A stretch of 64,000 nucleotides of DNA from positions 48,227-112,226 of the forward strand of contig CAYVTZ010000005.1 of assembly GCA_964454685.1 (NCBI GenBank), read 5' to 3'. The DNA is from CAYVTZ01 sp964454685. Lineage in GTDB: Bacteria > Bacillota > Clostridia > Christensenellales > Christensenellaceae. A model generated the notes under the pieces. The model worked only from the letters and a program-made list of their open reading frames with translations, was not told where the DNA came from and ran no database searches. Shown here piece after piece: positions 36,070 to 44,148 of the stretch (the first letter of the stretch is position 1; each line of letters begins with the position of its first letter). A program made the translations under genes and the position numbers.

Positions 36070-37497
36070 ATGTTGAATTATGTAACACCCGAAGATATCA
36101 AAAAAATGCAGGAAGCAACCATTCAGTTGCTGGAAAAAACAGGCGTGCGCGCAAAATCGCAGCGCTTCTTGGATAAAGCGGCAGAGGTTGGTCTGCGCGT
36201 CGAGAAAAAAGACGGCGACGATTTCGGCACCATCTATTTCACCAAGGCACAAATCGATAAAGCGCTGTCCACCGCACCACAGAAATTTTCCATCTATGGT
36301 TTGGACGATAAATATGAAATCAAATGGGGCGAACGCCGCGGTTACAGCCACACCTGCGTTGGCACACCCTTTGTAGAAGATTTGGAAACGGGCGTCAGAC
36401 GCAACACCACTCTGCAAGATTTGGAAGACTATGTCCGCATTGCAGATGCCCTGCCCGCTACGGATATCGTGTCCAGCTTGACTGTGCAGGATATTCCCGA
36501 GCACGCAGCAAACGCAATTCAGGTGGGCGCAATGCTGCGCAACACCTATAAACCCCTGCGTATCTGCATCGAGTCCGCACACGAAACCAAAGACGTGGTT
36601 GCGGTTCTCTCTGCAGCGGTTGGCGGTCTGGAAGCGCTGCAAAAGAAACCCATCGCTTATCTGGAAGTATCCCCCATCAGCCCGCTGGATTTCGCAAACA
36701 ATCCGGCAGAAGCACTGCTGGATATCGTGGATTCAGGCTTGCCGCTGGGCGTCATTCCCTGCCCGATGATGGGTGCAACCGGCCCCATGACGCTGATCGG
36801 CAGCGTGGTCATGCACAATGCTGAAATCCTTGCCGGTGTGGTCATCGCACAGCTTGTCAAGCCGGGTCATCCCACCATCATGTCCCCCCGCGTTACCTTT
36901 ATGAATATGAGCACCATCCTCAATCTGTGGGCTGCTCCTGAAATGGGTATCGCAGCGGCAATTTCGGCGCAGCTCATCCGTGAATACGGTCTGCCCAGCA
37001 CCATCGCCGGCTTCTCCTGTGCCTCCAAAACCACAGACGCGCAGGCTGGCTACGAGGTAATGCTCAACTGCCTGCTGCCCGCATTGGTCGGCGTAGACGT
37101 CATCGGCGCATCCGGTTCGCTGGACAACGTGCTCATCGCTTCCTTTGAAAAACTCGTAGTGGACGATGAAATCTGCTCGCTGTACAAACGCGCCATTGAC
37201 GGCAATGTGGTCAATGAAAACACAATGGCAGTCAGCGTGATTGACGAAGTGGTCAACGGTGAGCGCAACTTCCTCGCGCACGAGCACACCATCGAGCATC
37301 TGCGCAGCGAGCTGTGGACGCCCCACATCACCGATCGTATGCCCTATGACACCTGGTCGCGTGAAAAGCAGCCGATCTCTGCAAAAGCAAACAAGATCGC
37401 CAAAGACATTCTGGCAAACCACAAGGTTACGTCACTGTCTCCCGAGCGCCTGAAGGCTGTAAACGAAGCAGTCGAAAACGCGATCGCACAAAAATAA
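36070..37497 (+). CDS. MttB-family (non-pyrrolysine) methyltransferase
   Basis: A 475-residue member of the trimethylamine methyltransferase superfamily (COG5598). The frame runs without an in-frame TAG, so the pyrrolysine of true MttB is absent; such homologues act on betaines (MtgB on glycine betaine, others on carnitine or proline betaine). The TIM-barrel core includes PISPLDFANNPAEALL, PMMGATGPMTLIGS and GFSCASKTTDAQAGYE. It would pass a methyl group to a corrinoid protein, which is not in the window. Placement between two transporters supports a catabolic role. Confidence 0.9.
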   Translation: MLNYVTPEDIKKMQEATIQLLEKTGVRAKSQRFLDKAAEVGLRVEKKDGDDFGTIYFTKAQIDKALSTAPQKFSIYGLDDKYEIKWGERRGYSHTCVGTPFVEDLETGVRRNTTLQDLEDYVRIADALPATDIVSSLTVQDIPEHAANAIQVGAMLRNTYKPLRICIESAHETKDVVAVLSAAVGGLEALQKKPIAYLEVSPISPLDFANNPAEALLDIVDSGLPLGVIPCPMMGATGPMTLIGSVVMHNAEILAGVVIAQLVKPGHPTIMSPRVTFMNMSTILNLWAAPEMGIAAAISAQLIREYGLPSTIAGFSCASKTTDAQAGYEVMLNCLLPALVGVDVIGASGSLDNVLIASFEKLVVDDEICSLYKRAIDGNVVNENTMAVSVIDEVVNGERNFLAHEHTIEHLRSELWTPHITDRMPYDTWSREKQPISAKANKIAKDILANHKVTSLSPERLKAVNEAVENAIAQK

Positions 37498-37507
37498 GCC
37501 ACCCTAT

Positions 37508-37547
37508 TGCGCAATCATCCGTCGCTGCGGTGTCGGATGATTGTGCA
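37508..37547 (+). other. Strong intergenic hairpin after the MttB-family gene
   Basis: TGCGCAATCATCCG (37508-37521) pairs with CGGATGATTGTGCA (37534-37547), 14 pairs with one wobble, without a T run. It probably protects or defines the 3' end of the methyltransferase message rather than ending transcription. Confidence 0.7.
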
Positions 37548-37629
37548 TTCCAAAAAATGAACAGTAAAATCACGAAATAGGCGACGAACGCATCCCAACG
37601 AATGTGTTCGCCGCAGAATGGAGAAATTT

Positions 37630-38922
37630 ATGGCAACCAATAAGAATTTAAAAAGATTCCTAATCTTATTCTCATTTGGTGTGGCTTATGGGTTCATGTA
37701 TGTTATGCCCTACATGAAATCCAGCTTCTACGATCAAATGATCGCGGCAATGGGTGTCAATAACGAACAGCTCGGCGCACTCATGACCTTTTACACCATT
37801 GCCCTCACCATTTCCTATCTCCCCGGCGGCTGGATCGCCGATAAGTTCAAGCCCAAGCAGGTGCTGCTCGCATCGGTGTTCGGACAGGCGGTGCTCAGCT
37901 TCTTGTTCATGTTCACCTATACCAATTATACGATGGCAGTCATCATTTGGATTTTAATGGCGCTCACAGGAGGCTTTGCATTCTGGCCCGCTCTGATGAA
38001 GGGCATCCGAATGCTGGGAGACGATAAGGAACAAGGGCGCATCTTCGGTATTTTTGAAGGTCTAAACGGTCTCGCGTCTCTGCTGCTCAGCTTCATCATG
38101 GTAGGCATCATTGCGGCAGTGGGTCAAGCCGATCCCGTCGTCGGGTTTCAGGGCGCGGTCGCATCCATGGGGATTTTGGCAGCCGTCGCAGGCTTCTTGA
38201 TTCTCTTCCTCTTCGACGATAAGGCAACCTATGGTAAGGCACCCTCTGTCAAAGAGATCAAAGAGCCGGAAGTCAAAAAATTCGACGGCAAGGCTTTTCT
38301 GTCCACCTTCAAAATCCCCGGCGTATGGCTGATGTCCGCACTGGTCTGGTGCTTTGTTACAATGCTCGCCGTGTCCAGCTACCTCACGCCGTACAGCACC
38401 AATGTGCTGGGTATGTCTGCCGTGGTTGCCGCCAGCATCGCAACATTGCGCACCTACGGTTGCCGCCTGATTGGCGGGCCGCTGGGTGGTGTCGTCGCGG
38501 ATAAGGCGCTGCATTCCGTGTCAAAGCAGCAGGCAGTTGGCATGGTGCTTGCCATCGTCGCAATCGTCCTGTTCATGGTCATGCCTGCGGGCGCAAATGC
38601 AGGAGTCTTGATTGCAATGCTGTTGTTCATGGGTATTGTCACCTTCTTCCTAAAGGGAACTCATTTCTCGGTACAGCCCGAGCTGGCAATCCCTACGCAC
38701 GTTTCCGCAACCGCTGTTGCAATCGCAACGCTCATCGGTTATCTGCCCGACATTTTCGTGCATACCATGTTCGGCGGCTGGTTGGATACGTATGGTAACA
38801 GCGGCTATCAAATGATCTTCATGTATGGCATCATCACCGCTGCGGCCGGAGTCGTTGTCGCACTGGTCTCGGTGTCGCTTTCCAAGAAAATCGCAAAAAG
38901 AAAAGCAGCAGAAGCGGCATAA
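37630..38922 (+). CDS. MFS transporter
   Basis: A 430-residue major facilitator with about 12 helices. The loop 2-3 signature appears as GGWIADKFKPKQ. ATG 37630 is favoured because GGAG lies 6-7 nt upstream; an in-frame ATG at 37618 overlaps that site. Substrate unknown. Its place next to an MttB-type gene hints that it moves the substrate or demethylated product. It ends at a strong bidirectional terminator. Confidence 0.85.
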   Translation: MATNKNLKRFLILFSFGVAYGFMYVMPYMKSSFYDQMIAAMGVNNEQLGALMTFYTIALTISYLPGGWIADKFKPKQVLLASVFGQAVLSFLFMFTYTNYTMAVIIWILMALTGGFAFWPALMKGIRMLGDDKEQGRIFGIFEGLNGLASLLLSFIMVGIIAAVGQADPVVGFQGAVASMGILAAVAGFLILFLFDDKATYGKAPSVKEIKEPEVKKFDGKAFLSTFKIPGVWLMSALVWCFVTMLAVSSYLTPYSTNVLGMSAVVAASIATLRTYGCRLIGGPLGGVVADKALHSVSKQQAVGMVLAIVAIVLFMVMPAGANAGVLIAMLLFMGIVTFFLKGTHFSVQPELAIPTHVSATAVAIATLIGYLPDIFVHTMFGGWLDTYGNSGYQMIFMYGIITAAAGVVVALVSVSLSKKIAKRKAAEAA

Positions 38923-38978
38923 TCAACGAAGGATCCGCTTCCTTGTGCATCAGCTGCAGAAAAAGAATTGATAAAAAA

Positions 38979-39013
38979 ATGAACTCCGGCAAAGCGCCGG
39001 AGTTCATTTTTTT
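38979..39013. terminator. Bidirectional terminator between MFS and EcfT genes
   Basis: ATGAACTCCGGC (38979-38990) pairs exactly with GCCGGAGTTCAT (38996-39007); T runs flank both sides, so it serves both convergent genes. Confidence 0.92.
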
Positions 39014-39071
39014 CAAAGCAACAGTGGAAATCGTAATGCAATCATTCAGGCAAACCATTCGTGATCCTGCT

Positions 39072-39878
39072 TTACAAAATCGCACATACGATGCTAAACA
39101 CGGTTATCGAAATTCCGATCAGTAAGGCAACATAATCCGCCACATGAAAATCCCGACGATAATACCAGGTACGCCGCTTGCCTTTCCCGAAAGAGCGCAC
39201 CTCCATCGCATTGCTGATCGTGTCAATTCTTTGAAAGCTGGACATCACAAGCGGAATCAGTATTTTGGCGGAATTTTTGATCCGCACAAACACGTTTGCT
39301 TTTTTAGACAGCACAACGCCCTTCGCCTGTTGTGCCTGACTGATGATGCGATATTCACGCCGCACGTCGGGAATATAACGCATGGATAAGCTGACGGAAT
39401 AACAAATGCGATAGCTCAGTCCAATCCTGTTTAAGCTGGCAGCCAATTCACTGGGGTCGGTCGTGTAAAAGAACACCATACCGGCAGTGATAATGATGGC
39501 AATTTTAAGCGTCAGGTTGATTTGATAGAAAAGCTGCTCGAATGTCAACGCAATATGAGGTCCAAGCTGCACCAAAACAGTTCTGGTGCCAAACAGCTCC
39601 GCGCCGTATTCCGGTGCCATCAGGAAAACAAATAAGTTGTTGATGACCAAAAAGGCAACGGCGATCGTAATAAAAAAGCGATGCTCCCGAATGCGAATCC
39701 TTGAAATCAGAAACCCGACGAGAGCCACGCCAAACAGCATTGCCAACACAGCGGTGTCAAACGACACCATTGCCGCAATGCTCAGCATAAGCAGCAGCAA
39801 TGCTTTTGTTGCGCCTGTCAGGCGGTGCATCGGTGTAGAAATCGCACTGCGGCTTGGAAATACACTGTTATAGTTCAA
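39072..39878 (-). CDS. ecfT: Energy-coupling factor transporter transmembrane protein EcfT
   Basis: A 268-residue membrane protein with five to six helices and the two coupling motifs of EcfT in variant form: AQQAKGV and AMEVRSFG (usually ARG). It links the ATPase to the substrate-binding S component. It overlaps the ATPase gene by 11 nt and is the last gene of the cassette. Confidence 0.9.
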   Translation of the reverse strand: MNYNSVFPSRSAISTPMHRLTGATKALLLLMLSIAAMVSFDTAVLAMLFGVALVGFLISRIRIREHRFFITIAVAFLVINNLFVFLMAPEYGAELFGTRTVLVQLGPHIALTFEQLFYQINLTLKIAIIITAGMVFFYTTDPSELAASLNRIGLSYRICYSVSLSMRYIPDVRREYRIISQAQQAKGVVLSKKANVFVRIKNSAKILIPLVMSSFQRIDTISNAMEVRSFGKGKRRTWYYRRDFHVADYVALLIGISITVFSIVCAIL

Positions 39879-41577
39879 CGCATTCCACCTCCCTCAATCG
39901 CTTTGCGCAAAACTGTGCAAAAGCAACCGGTGGCAAATTACACCGCATGGCAAGTTCAAACAGCGATGTCCTCTTTAAGCTCGCCGCACGCACCAGCCCG
40001 GCATCGCTCAGCAGGGCCGTGCTGCTTCCGTCAAACAGCAAACGCCCTTGCGCCAGCGCAATGCTTCGCTCGGTGTATTCCAATACCAAATGCATGTCAT
40101 GTGAAATCAAAATAATAGTAATCCCCACCTGATTCAGTTTGGACAAAAACTCCATAAACACCTTATAATGCCTCAGATCTTGCCCCGCCGTGGGTTCATC
40201 TAAAATCACGATCTCCGGATTCAATGCCAATACGCTGGCAATGGTTACGCGCTTTTTCTGTCCGTAGCTCAACGCGGAAATCGGCCAGTTACGATACGGG
40301 TAAAGATCGCATAGTTCCAGCACACGCTCTGCCTGTTGTTCCATTTCCTCCACAGGCATTCCTCTCATTCTAAGCCCCAGCAGAACTTCCTCTTTCACAA
40401 TCGCCTCGCTAATCATGTGGTTGGGATCCTGCATGACAAATCCAATTTTTTTTGCGCGCTCCTCAATAGTCTTATCGCGCAAGGATTCCCCGCAAAATAA
40501 AATATCCCCGCTCAATTCCTGCTCAAATCCACAAATCAATTTTGCCAGTGTGCTTTTGCCCGCGCCGTTTTCACCCACAATCGCAAGCATTTCGCCACGG
40601 TCAACGGTAAACGAAACATCCTCCAGCACATCGCATTCTTGATACGAAAAGCATAAATTCTGCACCGAAAGCTGCGGAACAGCTCCGCTTTTCTCAGCGG
40701 ATGAATCCTGCTCGCAAAACCAGCGGCGCACCAGATCGACCTGCATCGGCTCCAACACAAGGCGCTCCATACTGCCGGGGTTCATGGCAGGGCTGATCGC
40801 ACATCCGGCCGCCCGAAGCGCAGCCAGATACAGTGGCTGCCGTATGCCATGCGCCGCCAGCAAGTCACTGCCCAGCATGTCCGACACAGACATGTCCGCA
40901 ACCACCCTTCCTCCGTCCATTAAAATGATGCGATCCAGTTCTTCACACAAAACATCCTCAAGCCGATGCTCGGAAATCAAAATGGTTGCGTGCTTTTCAC
41001 GCTTAATCGTTCGGATTAACCCCATCGCGGCTACGCCACCGGCAGGGTCAAGGCTTGCCAGAGGTTCGTCCAGCAACAGCATTTTCACAGGGTACGTGAG
41101 AATGCTTCCTAATGCTTCGCGCTGTTTTTGCCCTCCGGAAAGATCATAGGGATATCGGTCTAACAGTTCTTCAATGCCTACAACAGCGGCAGCCTCCCGC
41201 ACTCTTTTGCGCATTTCCTGCTGGGAAACCTCGTTGTTCTCCATTTGAAATGCCATATCTTCCTCCACCGTCGTTCCAAGAAATTGACAGTCAAGATCCT
41301 GCATCACCGTACCAACGCTTTGTGAAAGGCAAAAGATGTCTGCTTCAGCAACGTCTTTCCCATCCACCCGCAATGTGCCCGTTGCCTCTGCGCCAAACGC
41401 AAACGGAATCAGACCGTTGATGCAGTTGATGAGCGAGCTTTTACCGCAGGCGGAAGGACCGATGATCGCAACCATTTCGCCCTCATCAATGCGCAGATTG
41501 ATATTGTTTAGCGTGGGTTGCGTCTGCACATCATATTTCAAAGAATAATTGATGAATTCGATCATTGCCCGCTTCAT
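39868..41577 (-). CDS. Duplicated energy-coupling factor ATPase
   Basis: A 569-residue fusion of two ABC ATPases. Domain 1: Walker A GPSACGKSS, signature LSGGQKQRE, Walker B LLLDEPLASLD. Domain 2 (from about residue 300): GENGAGKST, LSYGQKKRV, VILDEPTAGQD. A spacer of unknown function joins them, as in the DUF3744-type ATPases that accompany UPF0397 S components. ATG 41577 overlaps the S-component stop (ATGA). It powers vitamin uptake with EcfT. Confidence 0.93.
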   Translation of the reverse strand: MKRAMIEFINYSLKYDVQTQPTLNNINLRIDEGEMVAIIGPSACGKSSLINCINGLIPFAFGAEATGTLRVDGKDVAEADIFCLSQSVGTVMQDLDCQFLGTTVEEDMAFQMENNEVSQQEMRKRVREAAAVVGIEELLDRYPYDLSGGQKQREALGSILTYPVKMLLLDEPLASLDPAGGVAAMGLIRTIKREKHATILISEHRLEDVLCEELDRIILMDGGRVVADMSVSDMLGSDLLAAHGIRQPLYLAALRAAGCAISPAMNPGSMERLVLEPMQVDLVRRWFCEQDSSAEKSGAVPQLSVQNLCFSYQECDVLEDVSFTVDRGEMLAIVGENGAGKSTLAKLICGFEQELSGDILFCGESLRDKTIEERAKKIGFVMQDPNHMISEAIVKEEVLLGLRMRGMPVEEMEQQAERVLELCDLYPYRNWPISALSYGQKKRVTIASVLALNPEIVILDEPTAGQDLRHYKVFMEFLSKLNQVGITIILISHDMHLVLEYTERSIALAQGRLLFDGSSTALLSDAGLVRAASLKRTSLFELAMRCNLPPVAFAQFCAKRLREVECVEL

Positions 41578-42146
41578 GGTTTTCGCTCCAAATCTGTCCG
41601 GTATTCCAAACGTAGACTGTTTTTCTTAATTTTAGTGTTGGCATACACCGCAAGAACAAGCGTACCCGCAATGTCAACCGTGACCACATCCGAAAGAAAG
41701 GAAACAATACCCTGCAACACACATTTGTTCCACGGCTCGCTGTACATCAGCACATCCAAAAGCGGCGCAATACCAATCCAGGTGACACTGCTGACCAAAA
41801 TTTGCGTACCAATAAAAAGAACGATCTGCTTTGCTCCAAACACGCCATCCTCAATACGGATGTTTCGCCCCAGCAGACCAAATACAAGCCCATATAGCCC
41901 GGTAGGCAGAATCCAGCTCCACCAAACACCGTATAAGGTCACATAAACCAGAAAATTCCCAATCAGCCCGACCCAAAATCCGACGCGCGGCCCGTATATC
42001 ACGGCAAACACTGCCAAAATCACAAATTCCAAGCTCAAGCTTGTTTGTGGAATCGGCGTTGGAATCGCTACAAATCTACCCATGATGAAGAACAAGGCAA
42101 TCCCAATGCCAATCGCCGCATCTGACCTAAGACTCTTGTGACGCAT
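41574..42146 (-). CDS. ECF transporter S component, UPF0397 family
   Basis: A 190-residue membrane protein of the UPF0397/riboflavin-type S-component family: AAIGIGIALFFIMGRFVAIP with PTPIPQTSLSLEF, then GVWWSWILPTG. Such proteins bind the vitamin or small substrate; the exact ligand is not fixed by sequence. It overlaps both its upstream MATE-type gene (20 nt) and the ATPase gene, so all four genes are one operon. Confidence 0.85.
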   Translation of the reverse strand: MRHKSLRSDAAIGIGIALFFIMGRFVAIPTPIPQTSLSLEFVILAVFAVIYGPRVGFWVGLIGNFLVYVTLYGVWWSWILPTGLYGLVFGLLGRNIRIEDGVFGAKQIVLFIGTQILVSSVTWIGIAPLLDVLMYSEPWNKCVLQGIVSFLSDVVTVDIAGTLVLAVYANTKIKKNSLRLEYRTDLERKP

Positions 42147-43866
42147 GCCTCTCCTCCTTAAAAGTCAAAACCAAATAGTTTAGTCCAAAAATATACTGCT
42201 TCAGCGCATAAACGCAGTGGCTGCGCTGCTGTAACTCCCCATCCAGAACAGGTTCGAACGCTGCGCCGTCATGCCAAATGTAAAAGGTCTCCTGCATGCC
42301 CGGCGTGCAGACACACCGCAGATCCATGATCGTGGCGGCGTGCTGTGGCGGCGTGCTCGTCGCAAGCTGCATCGCATATTCCTCCAATACCCCCCGCGGG
42401 CTCCCCACAAACCGCATCCCTGCCATATTGCCACAGGCATCCTCAAAGCGTCGCAGCAGTCCCGCTTCATTCGTTTGATCAATGTTGCCGGACATTTGCA
42501 GTTCGCACTCCGATTCTTGCAGCAGCGGAACGTCCAAATACAGGTAGTCGTTCAGGCCTGCCGGTCGCCGTTTGCGAATGCTGTGATAAATCCAGATCGT
42601 GAGAATCATGGCAGCCTCGCCAATGGTCAACGATAGCCAAATAGCCGTGATGCCGATGATGTCAACCAGCAAAAATGCGGCAACCAACTGCAAAACGCAA
42701 CACTCCAAAATTGCGCCCACGGTAGCAAGTACATTGTGCTCGCAAGATTGGTAATATCCAACGATGTTCGAGCCAATTTGATAAAGCAGATACATCAGCG
42801 CGCTATATCTGACTCCTTCTGTCGCCATCTGAATCAGCTCCGGGTTCAAATGGTTGAACATCAATACGATCGGTTGCGCAAAAATGCAGATCAAAACGGA
42901 TGCAACCGCCGTAACCAGCAATCCAATTTTCATCCCCTGTATAAAAGTACGCCGCATTCCGCTGCGGCTTCTTATGCTGTATTGCGTGCTGCAAACCAGA
43001 CGCATCGATTCCGAAACGCCACCGGGAAGCGCAATCACCAAATCCGAAATGCTAAATACCAGCGCGTATGCACCAACCGCCACAGCGCCGCCAATGCGGT
43101 AAAGCAGCATATTTGTAACCGCAATGGCAACCGCATCCGCAATCAGCATACTGCCAAATGCCGCCCCAATCGCAAATATTTTTTTGCTTTCCTGCCTCCC
43201 TGCATAAACGCGCGTCAGGCGCAGTTCGCAAGTTTTCTTTCTAAAATGCAATGCACAAATGGCGATCGCAAACAAGCTGCTGACGCCAAGCGCAATCGCC
43301 AGCCAAAAAAGATCAAGCTGCATTGGCCCTAAAAACAGATACGAAAACCCAATTTTTGCAGCAGCCATCACAATCACCGCAGCCGAAGCAAGCTTTGCAG
43401 ACCCGTCTACCCGCACGAACGAAATAAACAGCCGCGCAAGATTAAACGGAATATTGATGAATGTCAAGCCTTTAATATAGGCACCCGCCAGCGGGATCAA
43501 CTCTTCCCGCGCGCCTAAAAGGGCTGCAATTTGATCGGAAAAGAAGGCCCCCGCCACAACGCTTGCAATTCCAATTAGCAGCGTATACAGCACGCAGAGC
43601 GTGTATACCTTCCGGTACGCTTCTCTGTCCGCTTTTCCCTGATGATAGGCCAGTCTTGTTTCTCCGCCTATCTCAACAATTCCGCCCAGCGATGTAATTA
43701 AAAACTGAAAAGACAGCCCGATTCCAAACGCAGCCATATTTTCTATGCCCATCATATTCCCGACAAAAATTCCATCCAGAAATACACCGATTACCGGAAC
43801 CAGGCTCATTAAAACGGATGGTATTAAATAATACCTTACTCCTTTGGTAATTAAATACTGATTCAT
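42127..43866 (-). CDS. MATE family transporter with kinase-like C-terminal domain
   Basis: A 579-residue protein. Residues ~1-450 form a 12-helix MATE exporter (IPSVLMSLVPVIGVFLDG, GIVEIGGETRLAYHQGKAD). The last ~125 residues are soluble and resemble a degenerate GHKL/anti-sigma ATPase fold (TIMDLRCVCTPGMQETFYIW, HDGAAFEPVLDGE, YIFGLNYLVLTF), lacking the N-box and G-box residues needed for ATP. It heads the ECF operon under a consensus promoter. Exporter substrate unknown; the tail may sense a metabolite or partner. Confidence 0.85.
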   Translation of the reverse strand: MNQYLITKGVRYYLIPSVLMSLVPVIGVFLDGIFVGNMMGIENMAAFGIGLSFQFLITSLGGIVEIGGETRLAYHQGKADREAYRKVYTLCVLYTLLIGIASVVAGAFFSDQIAALLGAREELIPLAGAYIKGLTFINIPFNLARLFISFVRVDGSAKLASAAVIVMAAAKIGFSYLFLGPMQLDLFWLAIALGVSSLFAIAICALHFRKKTCELRLTRVYAGRQESKKIFAIGAAFGSMLIADAVAIAVTNMLLYRIGGAVAVGAYALVFSISDLVIALPGGVSESMRLVCSTQYSIRSRSGMRRTFIQGMKIGLLVTAVASVLICIFAQPIVLMFNHLNPELIQMATEGVRYSALMYLLYQIGSNIVGYYQSCEHNVLATVGAILECCVLQLVAAFLLVDIIGITAIWLSLTIGEAAMILTIWIYHSIRKRRPAGLNDYLYLDVPLLQESECELQMSGNIDQTNEAGLLRRFEDACGNMAGMRFVGSPRGVLEEYAMQLATSTPPQHAATIMDLRCVCTPGMQETFYIWHDGAAFEPVLDGELQQRSHCVYALKQYIFGLNYLVLTFKEERHASQES

Positions 43867-43914
43867 ACCCTCACAATCATTCTGTACAACATGCTGAATT
43901 AATCGTAATACGAA

Positions 43915-43943
43915 ATTATACCCCCTGTGGGAATGCTTGTCAA
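43915..43943 (-). promoter_or_regulatory. Perfect consensus promoter of the MATE-ECF operon
   Basis: On the minus strand TTGACA (43943-43938), 17 bp and TATAAT (43920-43915). A TCGTAATACGA palindrome-like stretch lies just downstream in the leader and could be an operator. Confidence 0.9.
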
Positions 43944-43995
43944 CTTCAAACCGCCATATAATTTACATAATCAAATGATGTCCGACACAGAAAAG

Positions 43996-44027
43996 AAGAG
44001 CCGAACGTTACTTCCCGTTCAGCTCTT
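43996..44027. terminator. Terminator after the BceB-type permease gene
   Basis: AAGAGCCGAACG (43996-44007) pairs with CGTTCAGCTCTT (44016-44027) with one mismatch; minus-strand continuation is CTTTTCTG. Confidence 0.65.
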
Positions 44028-44148
44028 GTCCATTCCTGCAAATCATCCCCACACCACAGGAATCATGCTCCTGTTTTCGAGCATTGTATTGCGGCACCGG
44101 AGCGCTTTCTTATTGCTTCACAATGCTGTGCGTTTGCGTACACCTCTC

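Noticed and set aside
35920..36642. 240-codon minus-strand frame before and within the MttB-family gene
   Set aside because: It is antisense to the well-conserved methyltransferase.
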